DNA of 64,000 nucleotides from Nitrospina sp. (lineage in GTDB: Bacteria; Nitrospinota; Nitrospinia; Nitrospinales; JACRGP01), in NCBI GenBank assembly GCA_024648695.1, contig JACAVV010000005.1, positions 124,001 through 188,000 on the forward strand. Reading direction: 5' to 3'. A program made the translations under genes and the position numbers. Under the pieces are notes generated by a model that worked only from the letters and a program-made list of their open reading frames with translations, ran no database searches and was not told where the DNA came from. Positions 17,126-27,298 of this stretch are shown here, piece after piece. Position 1 is the stretch's first letter. Every line of letters begins with the position of its first letter.

Positions 17126-17818
17126 TCAGCTTGTTTCCATTTTGGACTTGTTTTCCCGATGCTTTAAAGTTTTTTCTATGTATTCCACTGCATCCGGAGT
17201 GGTGCATTCGGTTTCTCCATGATCGACTTCGACTAATCCGATCCGATCCGCAATTTCGACAGCTTTTTGCTCCAGGGCGGGGTTGCGAACACCGATGGCT
17301 ATCAGGGCATTGTTCATGGAGTGTTTGACCCGGTTTTTACTTTGATGGATTCTTTTCTGAATAATGTTCAAAAACTCATGAAAGTATTCGTCAGACAGTG
17401 AATTGTTTTCCATGGCCAATTCAGCGAGGACATTCCAACCCGCACTGCAAACCCATTCCCCTTTATCCTGAATCCATTTTTCCATACAGCGCTGACCGCG
17501 CGGGCTCTTGCTAGCCATTTTGGAAAATGCATCCGTAATAATGTAGTTATTGAGACGTTTGACCCAGGCCTTTAAATAACCTGAATTCATTTGAACCGGA
17601 TCCGCAATCATGGTTGCCAAAACACGAGCATCGTGGTTACCCGTTTCCCATAACTCAAAAGCCAGATTCTGGTCCGTTTGGATGGATTTGTGCAACTTTT
17701 TCAGGTTTGCGAAGCTTACGCCAAATAGTTCATCCCGAACTCCATGACGAGTATACACCTTACGGTTCTGGGCAGTGCCCATCTCCTGTAACTTTTTCAG
17801 GACTGCTGATTTTGTCAT
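17126..17818 (-). CDS. DNA alkylation repair protein (AlkD-like HEAT-repeat glycosylase)
   Basis: 230 residues from ATG 17818, which has GGGGTAG upstream; the ATG at 17836 has no such site. The N-terminal segment R-K-V-Y-T-R-H-G-V-R-D-E-L-F-G-V-S and following helical repeats match the AlkC/AlkD DNA alkylation repair family, built of HEAT-like helices. Those enzymes excise N3- and N7-alkylated bases without base flipping. Conserved tryptophans and the D-x-x-x-D pair expected in AlkD should be checked by alignment: W-E-T-G-N-H-D-A-R-V-L-A-T-M and I-T-D-A-F are visible. The gene is convergent with the kinase, only 32 bases apart, and divergent from the Amt-kinase gene. Confidence 0.82.
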   Translation of the reverse strand: MTKSAVLKKLQEMGTAQNRKVYTRHGVRDELFGVSFANLKKLHKSIQTDQNLAFELWETGNHDARVLATMIADPVQMNSGYLKAWVKRLNNYIITDAFSKMASKSPRGQRCMEKWIQDKGEWVCSAGWNVLAELAMENNSLSDEYFHEFLNIIQKRIHQSKNRVKHSMNNALIAIGVRNPALEQKAVEIADRIGLVEVDHGETECTTPDAVEYIEKTLKHRENKSKMETS

Positions 17819-18240
17819 TTTAAATCTACCCCACATTTATCAATAAGTTCCTTTTGGCTCCAGATGGAGAATTGTTTTTCTGGTTACTTCCATTTTAAGG
17901 TATAGGAAGAGATCATTTCCACATGCAACGGATGTCATCTTTTCTATTAAAAATGGATAATAATATAATTGTAAAAGAAATGAATTTGAATAGGAATTTT
18001 CCTAAAATTTTTTGTCCATAAACTTTGTATCACTGAAAAAGGGACCGTTTAATTTTCTACCAGAATCAAAAATTCATGCTAAGGAGCGGAAAGGCTAACT
18101 TTGATAAAGCTTTAATTGACAATTATCCGGTAAATGATTGACATAATGACAAAATAGGGCAAAAATAATTACAGTTACCGTGTGTTTAATTTTAAATGGA
18201 TATCAATTGACACTTTCTCTCAATACCTTTTTGCAATTTT
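17819..18240. other. AT-rich divergent intergenic region upstream of the Amt-kinase
   Basis: About 420 bases with no coding frame of note. Two TTGACA hexamers (18116-18121 and 18138-18143) lie upstream of the Amt-kinase start but neither has a well-spaced -10 box. No clear Shine-Dalgarno precedes ATG 18241. Confidence 0.4.
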
Positions 18241-21200
18241 ATGGAACACAATAACCTTGATGTTATTTGGCTAATAAATGCGACAGGTATCGTTCTTCTG
18301 ATGCAGGCGGGGTTTTGCTGTTTGGAAAGCGGTTTGGTTCGTAAAAAAAACACCCTGAATGTTGCTATTAAAAATTTTGTCGACTTTTCCCTCTGCTCCC
18401 TGATCTTCTGGATGTTCGGTTTTGCCTTGATGTTTGGTGAAACCCAGGGGATTTGGGCTCGAGATGAATTATTTTTCTTTAGCGGCCAGGACTCCTGGGG
18501 CCAGGCGTTTTTTCTTTTCCAGATGGTGTTCTGTGGAACTGCAGTCACCATCATTTCCGGAGCGGTTGCCGAACGCATTCGATTTTCGGCCTATCTCATA
18601 ATCTGCTTGATGGTATCCGCTTTAATTTATCCCACATTTGGCCATTGGGCCTGGGGTGGATTGGAAGCCCAAAAACAAACAGGTTGGCTGGCGCAAATAG
18701 GATTCGTGGATTTTGCAGGATCCACCATCGTCCATTCCGTTGGGGGTTGGGTCGCTCTCGCCACCATTTTGATCATTGGACCCCGGGTCGGCCGTTTTAA
18801 CGAAGACAAGTCACCGAACGAAATTCAACCGTCTAATTTACCGCTTTCTATAATTGGCGCCTTTCTGTTATGGATTGGCTGGTTTGGGTTCAACGGCGGC
18901 AGTACCCTGGCCTGGACAGACAAGATTCCTGGAATTCTGGTCAATACAGTTTTAGCAGGTATCGCCGGATCCCTGTCCGTAATGCTTATATCCTGGAAAA
19001 CGTCCAGCAAACCCAGAGTCGATTCTATTTTTAATGGAGCTTTGGCGGGGCTGGTCAGCGTCACTGCAAACTGCAATAGCACAGACGCATTGGATGCTTT
19101 GATTATTGGTATGGTTGGAGGCACCATCAGTATTTACCTGGCGCGTTTGCTGGAACGTTTCAGGATTGACGATACTGTCAATTCGGTTCCTGTTCATTGC
19201 GGGCCAGGGGTTTGGGGAACTCTGGCAGTGGCGCTGTTTGGTAATCCGGAAACCTGGGGCAACGGCCACACTCGCCTGGAGCAACTTGGCGTTCAAGCAT
19301 TAGGCGTCGGTATAGCCTTTGTCTGGGCTTTTGGCCTGAGTTTTATTTTATTGAAATTGGTTAACCGGATTTTTCCGCTTCGTGTGACCGCGCGCGAAGA
19401 GAGAATCGGCCTGGATGTTTCCGAACACAGCCGCGAGCATTTGGAAGCAAAAATTCAAAAAGACGAAACCCTCATTGCCGCCATGCTGGATAATGTCGGG
19501 GATGGCATTCTAACGGTCGATCCCCAAGGCAAAATTGAATCATTCAATCCGGCGGCACAGTCCATTTTGGGTTATCCCGGTGAGGAAACGTCAAATCTTC
19601 CGATCACAAACGTTTTTCAACTGCCCCACGATCAGGCCCAGGACAGTATGGGTTCTTCATCAACGGATGATCCACCTTTCCTGGAACTATTCCGGCATTA
19701 CAAGAACAAAGAGCTCGAACTGGAAGGGATCAAAAAAGATGGTTCCAGGGTACCTTTAGGAATCAGAATCAGCGAAATGAATCTGGACGGCCACATTTTT
19801 TTCACTTGTATCTTTCAAGACATCACCGAACGGCAATTAGCTCGCGCACAAATGGAAGAAAACAAAGCTTACCTGGAAAACCTGGTGGACCAACGGACCC
19901 GGGATTTGGTTCTGGCAAATGATGAACTGAAAGACAAGAGCGGAATGATCCAGTTGCACAAGGACATTGCTGTTTGGGTCAATGAGGATAATCCGATAGA
20001 AAAAGCGATGGAAATTTCAATCCGGACCATTTGCGAATATACCGAATGGCCTGTCGGGCACTATTATGCGCTGGCCTCCGAACCATGGAAAGGCCTGGTT
20101 CCCTCAAATATCTGGTATCAAAAAGATCCTGCCAGATTTGAAGAGTTCCGACTGGTTACCGAACAGACACCCCTACCACCCGGGGTGGGTTTACCGGGGC
20201 GGGTTTTGCAACAGGGAGAACCGGCCTGGATTATGGATGTCCTGCAAGATTCCAATTTTCCGCGCGCACGAGATGGCAGGGACATTGGGGTTCGTGCCGG
20301 ATTTGCATTCCCCGTTTTGAACAGAAACCGTGTGATGGGAGTGCTTGAGTTTTTTTCTCCCGAATTGATTGAACCCAATGAAAAATTGCTGGATACAATG
20401 CGAAGTATTGGCGCTCTCCTGGGCCGTGTCCTCGAACGATGGGAATCTGATGAAAAGCTCCTGGAAGCCAAGCAGGAGGCGGAAAGCGCCAACACAGCCA
20501 AATCGGAATTCCTGTCCAGAATGACCCATGAACTGCGCACTCCTTTAAACGCTATTCTCGGTTATGCCCAAATTCTGGAACGCAGGGAACATCTGGAAAA
20601 TCCCATTCGTGAACCCATAGCCAACATTCATAAAGCGGGCAAACATTTGTTATCCTTGATCAACGATATTCTGGATATATCAAAAATTGAAGCCGGGGCC
20701 ATGGAGTTGAAACCTGTAAATTTTGATTTATGTTTTTTGGGGGAAGAAGCGCAAACCCTGTTCAAAGAAAGGTGCGAGGACAAAGCTCTTTCGCTGAATA
20801 TTGAAATGCCTGAAAGGAACCCGATTTGGGTGCAAGTTGATGAGGTCAAGATTCGGCAAATCATGATCAACCTCCTTGGTAACGCTTTACGGTTCACCGA
20901 TACAGGAGGTTTGACCTTCAGAATTCTGGATGAAGGCTGTGACCGATACCGATTCGAATTTTCAGATACCGGTCCCGGAATCGCCAAAGATATTCAGGCA
21001 AAAATATTCGAACCGTTTACTCAGGATAAAGCGTCCCTGGCAAAAGGAGGAACCGGATTGGGCCTGGCCATTGTCAAACAACTGTTAGAGTTGATGGGGA
21101 GTGAACTGCAACTGGACTCAAATATCGGGCAGGGTACCCGATTCACTTTTTCCCTGTTACTGCCTCCTTCCGATAAACCAGGACAGCGATCTCTCCCCTC

Positions 21201-21876
21201 CAAAAAAGTGAAACATCTCGCTGAAGGTTTTCATGTGAATGCTTTGGTTGTTGACGATAATAAAATGAACCGTGAGGTATTGAGTGAATTGCTACAGAGT
21301 ATTGGTGTTCGGGTTTTCACTGCTGTGGACGGAAAGGATGGTATCGAGAAAATCAGAAAAAACCAACCCGATATAGTATTTATGGATATGCGCATGCCGG
21401 TCATGGCAGGAGATGAGGCCATTCGGATTATTCACAACGAGTTTCCTGACAATCAAATAAAAATTGCAGTCATCACTGCTTCGGTTTTTGAACATCAACG
21501 GGAATTTATTGATCAATTGCAAATAGACGGTTTTGTCCCGAAACCCTTTCAGGACCAGGAAGTTTTTAAATGTATTGCTGACAATTTAAACGTAGACTTT
21601 GTATACGAAGAAACCGACGCATCCAATGTCCTGGGGGAACCAAAGCAGAATTCGGGTTTTCCATTGATGAATATTGAACTGCCCGACGGAATGTATAACT
21701 CAATAATTTATGCGGCCGAACTGGGCAATCTGACAGACCTGGAAGAGGCATTGGAAACTCTGGATTCTTCAGAAATTGAGGGTCATCGCTTATTGTCCAA
21801 ACATCTGAGACAATCATTGGCTACGTTCAATATGGGTGAAATAATGGATACCCTTAAGACTATGTCGGCATCTTGA
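18241..21876 (+). CDS. Ammonium transporter-sensor histidine kinase fusion (Amt-PAS-GAF-HisKA-HATPase-REC)
   Basis: 1211 residues. Residues 1 to about 385 are a full Amt/MEP/Rh domain with G-A-V-A-E-R-I-R-F, D157 in V-D-F-A-G-S-T-I-V-H, and the pore twin histidines H165 and H319 (V-P-V-H-C-G-P-G-V-W-G), near-identical in position to E. coli AmtB H168/H318. A PAS domain (about 405-525), coiled coil (530-565), GAF domain (about 570-720), HisKA with H763 (M-T-H-E-L-R-T-P-L-N), HATPase (S-D-T-G-P-G-I, G-T-G-L-G-L-A) and a receiver with D1049 (F-M-D-M-R-M-P) follow. The protein ends in a helical tail of about 90 residues. Fused Amt-kinases have been described in anammox bacteria as ammonium sensors. 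Retention of pore residues leaves transport possible. No GlnK gene is adjacent. Confidence 0.95.
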   Translation: MEHNNLDVIWLINATGIVLLMQAGFCCLESGLVRKKNTLNVAIKNFVDFSLCSLIFWMFGFALMFGETQGIWARDELFFFSGQDSWGQAFFLFQMVFCGTAVTIISGAVAERIRFSAYLIICLMVSALIYPTFGHWAWGGLEAQKQTGWLAQIGFVDFAGSTIVHSVGGWVALATILIIGPRVGRFNEDKSPNEIQPSNLPLSIIGAFLLWIGWFGFNGGSTLAWTDKIPGILVNTVLAGIAGSLSVMLISWKTSSKPRVDSIFNGALAGLVSVTANCNSTDALDALIIGMVGGTISIYLARLLERFRIDDTVNSVPVHCGPGVWGTLAVALFGNPETWGNGHTRLEQLGVQALGVGIAFVWAFGLSFILLKLVNRIFPLRVTAREERIGLDVSEHSREHLEAKIQKDETLIAAMLDNVGDGILTVDPQGKIESFNPAAQSILGYPGEETSNLPITNVFQLPHDQAQDSMGSSSTDDPPFLELFRHYKNKELELEGIKKDGSRVPLGIRISEMNLDGHIFFTCIFQDITERQLARAQMEENKAYLENLVDQRTRDLVLANDELKDKSGMIQLHKDIAVWVNEDNPIEKAMEISIRTICEYTEWPVGHYYALASEPWKGLVPSNIWYQKDPARFEEFRLVTEQTPLPPGVGLPGRVLQQGEPAWIMDVLQDSNFPRARDGRDIGVRAGFAFPVLNRNRVMGVLEFFSPELIEPNEKLLDTMRSIGALLGRVLERWESDEKLLEAKQEAESANTAKSEFLSRMTHELRTPLNAILGYAQILERREHLENPIREPIANIHKAGKHLLSLINDILDISKIEAGAMELKPVNFDLCFLGEEAQTLFKERCEDKALSLNIEMPERNPIWVQVDEVKIRQIMINLLGNALRFTDTGGLTFRILDEGCDRYRFEFSDTGPGIAKDIQAKIFEPFTQDKASLAKGGTGLGLAIVKQLLELMGSELQLDSNIGQGTRFTFSLLLPPSDKPGQRSLPSKKVKHLAEGFHVNALVVDDNKMNREVLSELLQSIGVRVFTAVDGKDGIEKIRKNQPDIVFMDMRMPVMAGDEAIRIIHNEFPDNQIKIAVITASVFEHQREFIDQLQIDGFVPKPFQDQEVFKCIADNLNVDFVYEETDASNVLGEPKQNSGFPLMNIELPDGMYNSIIYAAELGNLTDLEEALETLDSSEIEGHRLLSKHLRQSLATFNMGEIMDTLKTMSAS

Positions 21877-22198
21877 ATGGATCAAAACTCATAAACCAAC
21901 AATAAATACTCTATGGGGAAAAATAAGGTTGAAGGCCAACATTACAGAGTCCTTATATAATGTTTTTATAAATTTAAACCGTTATATTGGAATCTTTTCC
22001 TTATCCGTAACCTGAGTTTTGAAGAGATTTTTTCTTAACTTAACGGCCATGATCCATAACTCGGTTTAAAAGCAACTTTCCCCAAAAACTTATCCAAACA
22101 GGGTTGTTTTCACATATACTTGTAAAGTGGCTTTTAATTTTCCGGATTTCAATTGGAAAGAATAACCTTGCCCCAAAATTTCGGCCAGGAAAAGCATA
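21877..22198. other. Intergenic region between the two hybrid kinase genes
   Basis: About 320 AT-rich bases with no coding frame I can support. It separates the Amt-kinase from the next hybrid kinase on the same strand, so the second gene probably has its own promoter. No terminator hairpin or RNA motif is obvious. Confidence 0.4.
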
Positions 22199-24193
22199 AT
22201 GCCTGAATCCATCCAAGACCCCTCATCTCATCAGATTCTCATTGTGGACGATGAACCCACGAATATTGATGTGCTGTATCGCCTTATGAAGGACCAGGGT
22301 TATCGTGTTTCCGTGGCTTCTGATGGTCCTACAGCCCTGCGGGTGGCTTCTGCCTCTCTCCCGGACCTGATATTGCTGGATATCGTTATGCCAGTTATGG
22401 ATGGTTACGCAATCTGTCAAGAACTCAAACAGGATCATATAACCTCAGAAATTCCGGTGATCTTTATAACGGGGACCAACCAATCGGACGCAATAAACCA
22501 GGCTTTTGCCACCGGTGGTACGGACTATATTGTAAAACCCATTCGAAGAGAAGAGGTTTTGACCCGGGTGAAGTTCCATCTTGAAAGGCAAATGTTATTA
22601 AAACGCAATAAGGATTTAATTGGTCATTTGCGTGATATCAATCTGAATCTAAAATCCAGCCAAACCCGACTTCATGCCATTATGGACCATGTCGCCGACG
22701 GTATCCTGGTCGCGAATAGTGAAGGGATCATCGACACCCTCAATCCGGCAGCCCTCAAGATATTGGGTTATTCCCGGGAGGAAATCCTGTCCCATACCCT
22801 GGACCATTTTATTCATGAGTCCAATTCGACTGAAATACAGGCAAATATTTTTAATAGCATTAAAACGGGACAAGGTTTGCTGGATGGTAAGCGTGTCGAA
22901 CTGGTCGGAAGACGCAAGGATGGGTCCGGGGTTCCCCTGGAAATGTCTTTGAGTCAAATGATATTGGAAGAAAATAAATACCTGGTGGGTATTTTTAACG
23001 ATATCTCGAATCGAAAACTATGGGAAAGGGAATTGATTTCTGCCAGAGAGGAAGCTGAGCAAAACAGTAAGGCCAAATCCGAATTCCTGTCGCGAATGAG
23101 CCATGAACTTCGAACCCCTATGAATTCCATTCTGGGGTTCACTCAATTAATGGAAATGAACGAGGTATCCCCTCTCACCGGTATGCAAAAGCAAAACCTG
23201 CAACGGGTATCCTCGGCGGCTCATCATTTGTTATCCCTCATCGATGAAATTCTCGACCTTTCCAGAATTGAGTCAGGGCAACTGAAAGTTTCTTTAGGGC
23301 CGGTAGATTTGAACCGGTTGATAGATGGAGTGGTTTCCATTCTAAAGCCTATGGCAAAAGACCATAAAATCTCTCTAAAGGTTGCACTGGGTGACCTTCA
23401 ATCAATTTTTGTTCAGGCCGATTTACTTCGTCTGAAACAGGTATTATTAAACCTGGTTTCTAATGGGATCAAATACAATAAGGAAAACGGCTCAGTAATC
23501 CTTTCCGCCACCCGCACAATAGAAGGAAGGATTCGGATAAATGTACAGGATACGGGCCTGGGCATATCCAAAGAATATCAAGCTTTGGTCTTTCAGAATT
23601 TTCAAAGATTGGGCGCGGAGTCCACTTCTATCGAAGGGACCGGTATTGGCCTCGCTATCACCAAAGGGCTTGTGGAACTTATGAACGGGACTATTGGATT
23701 TGAGAGTGAGGAGGGAACGGGTAGTTGTTTTTATTTTGAACTGCCAGCCGGGGAAAATTCCCATTTTTCAAACAAGGAAGCAAAAGAAGGAAATGTAGTC
23801 TCCATTCCGAAAAGTGGAGCGACCGCAAAAAAAACCACCATTTTGTATGTTGAAGATAACCCGGTCAATATAGAATTAATGCGACAAATTCTTTCAAACA
23901 GGCCGCAAATTGAATTGACGGTGGTTAAGACTGCAATAACAGGAATTCAAAAGGCACAAGCCCTTTCACCTGATTTGATTTTAATGGATATTCAATTGCC
24001 GGATATGGATGGCCTGACCGCATTCAAAAAATTAAAAGACGACCCCAAAACCAAAGATATCCCCGTTATTGCCATTACCGCAAATGCCATGCTTTATCAG
24101 GCGTCCTCTGCATTGGATATGGGGTTTGCCGCCTATATCACGAAACCGATAGATGTGATTTCGTTTCTAAGGATCATCGATAATGCCATATAA
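22199..24193 (+). CDS. Hybrid histidine kinase / response regulator (REC-PAS-HisKA-HATPase-REC)
   Basis: 664 residues, soluble, with CCAGGA upstream of the ATG. The N-terminal receiver has the acidic pair D17-D18 and phosphoacceptor D61 (I-L-L-D-I-V-M-P-V-M-D-G). A PAS domain spans about 150-275 (D-G-I-L-V-A-N-S-E-G-I-I-D-T-L-N-P). HisKA carries H302 (M-S-H-E-L-R-T-P-M-N-S-I-L-G). The HATPase domain has N-G-I-K-Y-N, V-Q-D-T-G-L-G-I and G-T-G-I-G-L-A. A second receiver at the C-terminus carries D597 (L-M-D-I-Q-L-P-D-M-D-G). The two receivers let it take phosphate from another kinase and pass it on. The adjacent Amt-kinase and GAF-kinase are the obvious candidates, but a link is inferred only from proximity. 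No DNA-binding output domain is present. Confidence 0.94.
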   Translation: MPESIQDPSSHQILIVDDEPTNIDVLYRLMKDQGYRVSVASDGPTALRVASASLPDLILLDIVMPVMDGYAICQELKQDHITSEIPVIFITGTNQSDAINQAFATGGTDYIVKPIRREEVLTRVKFHLERQMLLKRNKDLIGHLRDINLNLKSSQTRLHAIMDHVADGILVANSEGIIDTLNPAALKILGYSREEILSHTLDHFIHESNSTEIQANIFNSIKTGQGLLDGKRVELVGRRKDGSGVPLEMSLSQMILEENKYLVGIFNDISNRKLWERELISAREEAEQNSKAKSEFLSRMSHELRTPMNSILGFTQLMEMNEVSPLTGMQKQNLQRVSSAAHHLLSLIDEILDLSRIESGQLKVSLGPVDLNRLIDGVVSILKPMAKDHKISLKVALGDLQSIFVQADLLRLKQVLLNLVSNGIKYNKENGSVILSATRTIEGRIRINVQDTGLGISKEYQALVFQNFQRLGAESTSIEGTGIGLAITKGLVELMNGTIGFESEEGTGSCFYFELPAGENSHFSNKEAKEGNVVSIPKSGATAKKTTILYVEDNPVNIELMRQILSNRPQIELTVVKTAITGIQKAQALSPDLILMDIQLPDMDGLTAFKKLKDDPKTKDIPVIAITANAMLYQASSALDMGFAAYITKPIDVISFLRIIDNAI

Positions 24194-24273
24194 AACTATA
24201 CTTTTAAAAGTGAGACACAATTTTTTTATCGATGGTTATCGTCAATGATATTTTCAATTAACAATACTGTTAT

Positions 24274-25158
24274 TTAATCAAAACTAATAACTTTCGACTT
24301 AGAACTAGAATAGCGACCGTATCCTTTTTTCATTTCCGGCAGGCCACCTTCTGAGGATTCCACAAACCGTAAGTTGGCTTCCAGGTTAAAAGATTTCCCC
24401 ACAAGTCCTTTTTGAATGCGATCGATTTGCCGGGAACCAACTTTTAAGGTCAATCGTGATGTAAAGGATTTGGGAAGGAAATCGATGACCCAGTAACTCA
24501 ACAATCGAAATCGTTCATAAGGCTTCTTTTTGAAATAGATGTTGGGGTGTTGTGGATTTAACGCCATGGTTGCCTCGGCGGTTTTTCCATGTTGCGATTC
24601 CGTCTCATAATGTGCCGAAAGGGCCAGGGAATAGGTTCCAAACACGGGATTCTCCGGAGCAAGGTTGAGGGTCACCATCATCCTTTTTTCTTCATCGATT
24701 TGCGCTTCCAGCCTGGTAATGGTGACTATGTTCTCCGGGCTGATTTTAGGAGCGGCCTGATCTTTTTGGCTTAGTCGAATTATCGCCTTGCAGGTATGCG
24801 GGGAATAATAGGAGCCATCAAAGAAGAAAGATTTTCTTTCCAGGACCGAATCGCACATCTCTGATTTTTGTTCCTGTAAAGCCAAATCCATATAACATTG
24901 TGAGCGATAATAGTAAGTTTTCATTCCATCGGGATTGAACAACAAACCGGTAGGGCCACATTCGGCGGGTATGGCCCGACACCTCGCTTCTCCCTTTAAT
25001 TCCGGGGGGAAAACTTTGTGCAGGGAATTGATGTTTTCCTTGTACTGCTTACAAGATACCAAACCCGGTTCCCCGCCCCAGGCTGGGGAATAGGGCACCA
25101 CCAGTTGCAGAAACAAGCTTAACTTTAGTATTAAAAAAGTTGCCCAAACGGATCTCAT
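24274..25158 (-). CDS. Uncharacterised secreted protein, cysteine-containing
   Basis: 294 residues with a signal peptide (about residues 1-29, ending P-A-W-G). The N-terminal part contains eight cysteines, seven of them after the signal peptide in the segments S-C-K-Q-Y, A-R-C-R-A-I-P-A-E-C-G, S-Q-C-Y-M-D, E-M-C-D-S and H-T-C-K-A-I, suggesting disulfides. The second half (about 145-294) is beta-rich and basic at its end. I do not recognise the family. It stands between two signalling genes on the opposite strand and is divergent from the diguanylate cyclase 124 bases away, so the two may share a promoter region. Confidence 0.65.
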   Translation of the reverse strand: MRSVWATFLILKLSLFLQLVVPYSPAWGGEPGLVSCKQYKENINSLHKVFPPELKGEARCRAIPAECGPTGLLFNPDGMKTYYYRSQCYMDLALQEQKSEMCDSVLERKSFFFDGSYYSPHTCKAIIRLSQKDQAAPKISPENIVTITRLEAQIDEEKRMMVTLNLAPENPVFGTYSLALSAHYETESQHGKTAEATMALNPQHPNIYFKKKPYERFRLLSYWVIDFLPKSFTSRLTLKVGSRQIDRIQKGLVGKSFNLEANLRFVESSEGGLPEMKKGYGRYSSSKSKVISFD

Positions 25159-25282
25159 ATTCTTTGCTTAACTATTTTAAATTTCACTGTTATTCTGAAA
25201 ATCAGAGCTTGAAGTTTATATCCGACTCTAGTCATTTTTATTTTATATCACCTTGTTATAAACAATTGACTTCATATTTTTA

Positions 25283-27160
25283 ATGAAACTAAACATTCAA
25301 AGTCAAACCAAATGGGTATTGGTTATCGGGATCGTTCTCACCTTCCTGGTTTTTCGCCTGTCCACTCTCTGGGAACAGCAAAAATGGAAGGACCGTTTTA
25401 ATGGATATGTCCACGATGCCACTCTGATCCTGACGGGTAAACTGGAGGTAAACAAACAGGTACTCATAAGCGTCCGTTCGCTTTTCGATGCCTCCCGCCA
25501 TGTGGACCGGCAAGAGTTTCGTGTATTTGTAAAGCCTCTCCTGGAAGGGAACAGGTACATCCAGGCTTTGGGATGGATTCCCAAAGTGACGGCCTCGGAA
25601 AGACCAATAATTGAAGCCCAGGCCCAAAAAGACGGCTTTCCACAGTTTCAAATTTCGCAAAGATTCAAACAGGGAGAAATGATCCGTGAAACAGACCGGT
25701 CTGAATATTTTCCTGTGTTTTACCTGGAACCTTATAGCGGAAACGAAATGGCCCTGGGATTCGATCTGACCAGCAATCTTGTACGAATGGAATCCCTGGA
25801 CCTTGCCAGGGACACCGGCCGACCGGTTGCGACTCGAAGAATCTTCCTGGTTCAGGAGAAACAACGGCAAGCGGGGACCCTGGTATTAGTTCCTGTATAC
25901 AAAAACAGAGATGTTCCGAATGAGATAGAGGCGAGGCAAAGCAACCTTAAGGGCTTCATTGTGGGGACTTACCGAATGGACGACATGATGAAGCAGATCA
26001 TTGTGCCGCATTTGGAGAAAGGCATGAACCTTGTCGTTTATGGAGAAGACGAGTCCCATGAAGAGAACATTCTCTTTGGAAAATTTCAACCGCAAGCAAG
26101 CTTCGAAGTGCGTAACAGTCTGAAATTTTCCGGCCAGCAATGGAATTTATTATGGCAGGCCTTGCCCGAGTTTTCCAGGGAGTATGCCACCTCTTCACCC
26201 CAATGGTTTGCTGTTGGGTTTTTATTGTTTTTTTTGTTTCTCGCGGTTATTGCTGAAATCAATGTATCAAGAAACAGGGTTCGCAAGGTCATTCAAAATA
26301 CCTGGAACGGCATACTCACTATGGACTCCGATGGGACGATAGAAACCTTCAACTCTGCCACGATCCGCCTGTTTGGTTACAAGCCCCGGGATTTGAAGGG
26401 AAAAAATTTGTCCCATCTCATTCCCGAACTCAATGCCAATCAACCCGGCGAGTTTTTCAAACATCATTTTCCCAGCGATCAGGATATGATTGTCGGTTCA
26501 CTCAGGGAAGTCCAGGCGCAAAGAAAAGACGGCACCCGGTTCCCGGTTGAGATCGGCGTGACCGAAATTAAAAGTGAAGGCGAGTCTTTGTTCACTGCGG
26601 TCATCCACGACGTTACTAATAGAAAGCAAATTGAAAAAGACCTTGAAGCGCTCTCTCAAACAGATGGCCTGACGGGTATCCACAACCGCCGGTATTTCGA
26701 CAGTATGATCCGAAGCGAATGGAACCGTGCCGCCCGTGAAAGCAATCCATTGTCTCTGATCATGATGGATATCGACCACTTTAAAAAGTATAACGATCAT
26801 TACGGTCACCCACAAGGCGACCATTGTTTGAAACAGGTAGCCCAGACAATGAGCAATCATTTGAGGCGACCGGGTGACGTTCTGGCACGTTATGGCGGCG
26901 AAGAATTTGTTGCGTTGATCCCCGGAATGGAAGCTTCCAAAGCCATGCAGTTTGCAGAGTTTTTGCGCCAGGAGGTCGAAGACCTTCGCCTGGAACACAA
27001 GAAAAGTGATACCAGCGAAAATGTCACTATAAGTCTGGGCGTGGTTTCTCTTAATGACCCCAATAACTATTCATTGGAGAATTTCATTAAAACCGCCGAC
27101 AAAGCATTGTATCTGGCCAAATCAGAGGGCCGCAACCGGTTTAGGTATTTAACCATGTGA
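25283..27160 (+). CDS. CHASE-PAS-GGDEF membrane diguanylate cyclase
   Basis: 625 residues. Two membrane segments (about 10-28 and 308-328) enclose a periplasmic CHASE sensor domain (Y-I-Q-A-L-G-W-I-P-K-V, typical of CHASE). A PAS domain (about 332-455) and a GGDEF domain follow. The active motif is G-G-E-E-F at residues 538-542, the form competent for making c-di-GMP from two GTP. An R-x-x-D product-inhibition site (R-P-G-D) lies five residues before it, so feedback control by c-di-GMP is expected. The substrate-coordinating D-I-D-H-F-K-K-Y-N-D-H-Y-G-H is intact. No EAL domain is present. The ligand of the CHASE domain is unknown. Confidence 0.95.
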   Translation: MKLNIQSQTKWVLVIGIVLTFLVFRLSTLWEQQKWKDRFNGYVHDATLILTGKLEVNKQVLISVRSLFDASRHVDRQEFRVFVKPLLEGNRYIQALGWIPKVTASERPIIEAQAQKDGFPQFQISQRFKQGEMIRETDRSEYFPVFYLEPYSGNEMALGFDLTSNLVRMESLDLARDTGRPVATRRIFLVQEKQRQAGTLVLVPVYKNRDVPNEIEARQSNLKGFIVGTYRMDDMMKQIIVPHLEKGMNLVVYGEDESHEENILFGKFQPQASFEVRNSLKFSGQQWNLLWQALPEFSREYATSSPQWFAVGFLLFFLFLAVIAEINVSRNRVRKVIQNTWNGILTMDSDGTIETFNSATIRLFGYKPRDLKGKNLSHLIPELNANQPGEFFKHHFPSDQDMIVGSLREVQAQRKDGTRFPVEIGVTEIKSEGESLFTAVIHDVTNRKQIEKDLEALSQTDGLTGIHNRRYFDSMIRSEWNRAARESNPLSLIMMDIDHFKKYNDHYGHPQGDHCLKQVAQTMSNHLRRPGDVLARYGGEEFVALIPGMEASKAMQFAEFLRQEVEDLRLEHKKSDTSENVTISLGVVSLNDPNNYSLENFIKTADKALYLAKSEGRNRFRYLTM

Positions 27161-27298
27161 TCTCTGTTCAAACCGGGCACACAGCTAAGGTTGGTCCTTG
27201 TGCAGACATCCGACTGCTTTCCCGCCGTTTGCAAAATCCACCCCATTCCCTTAAAATCCAGGGATCATTCCAAACAAAATTCGAAACAGGAGGGAGCC

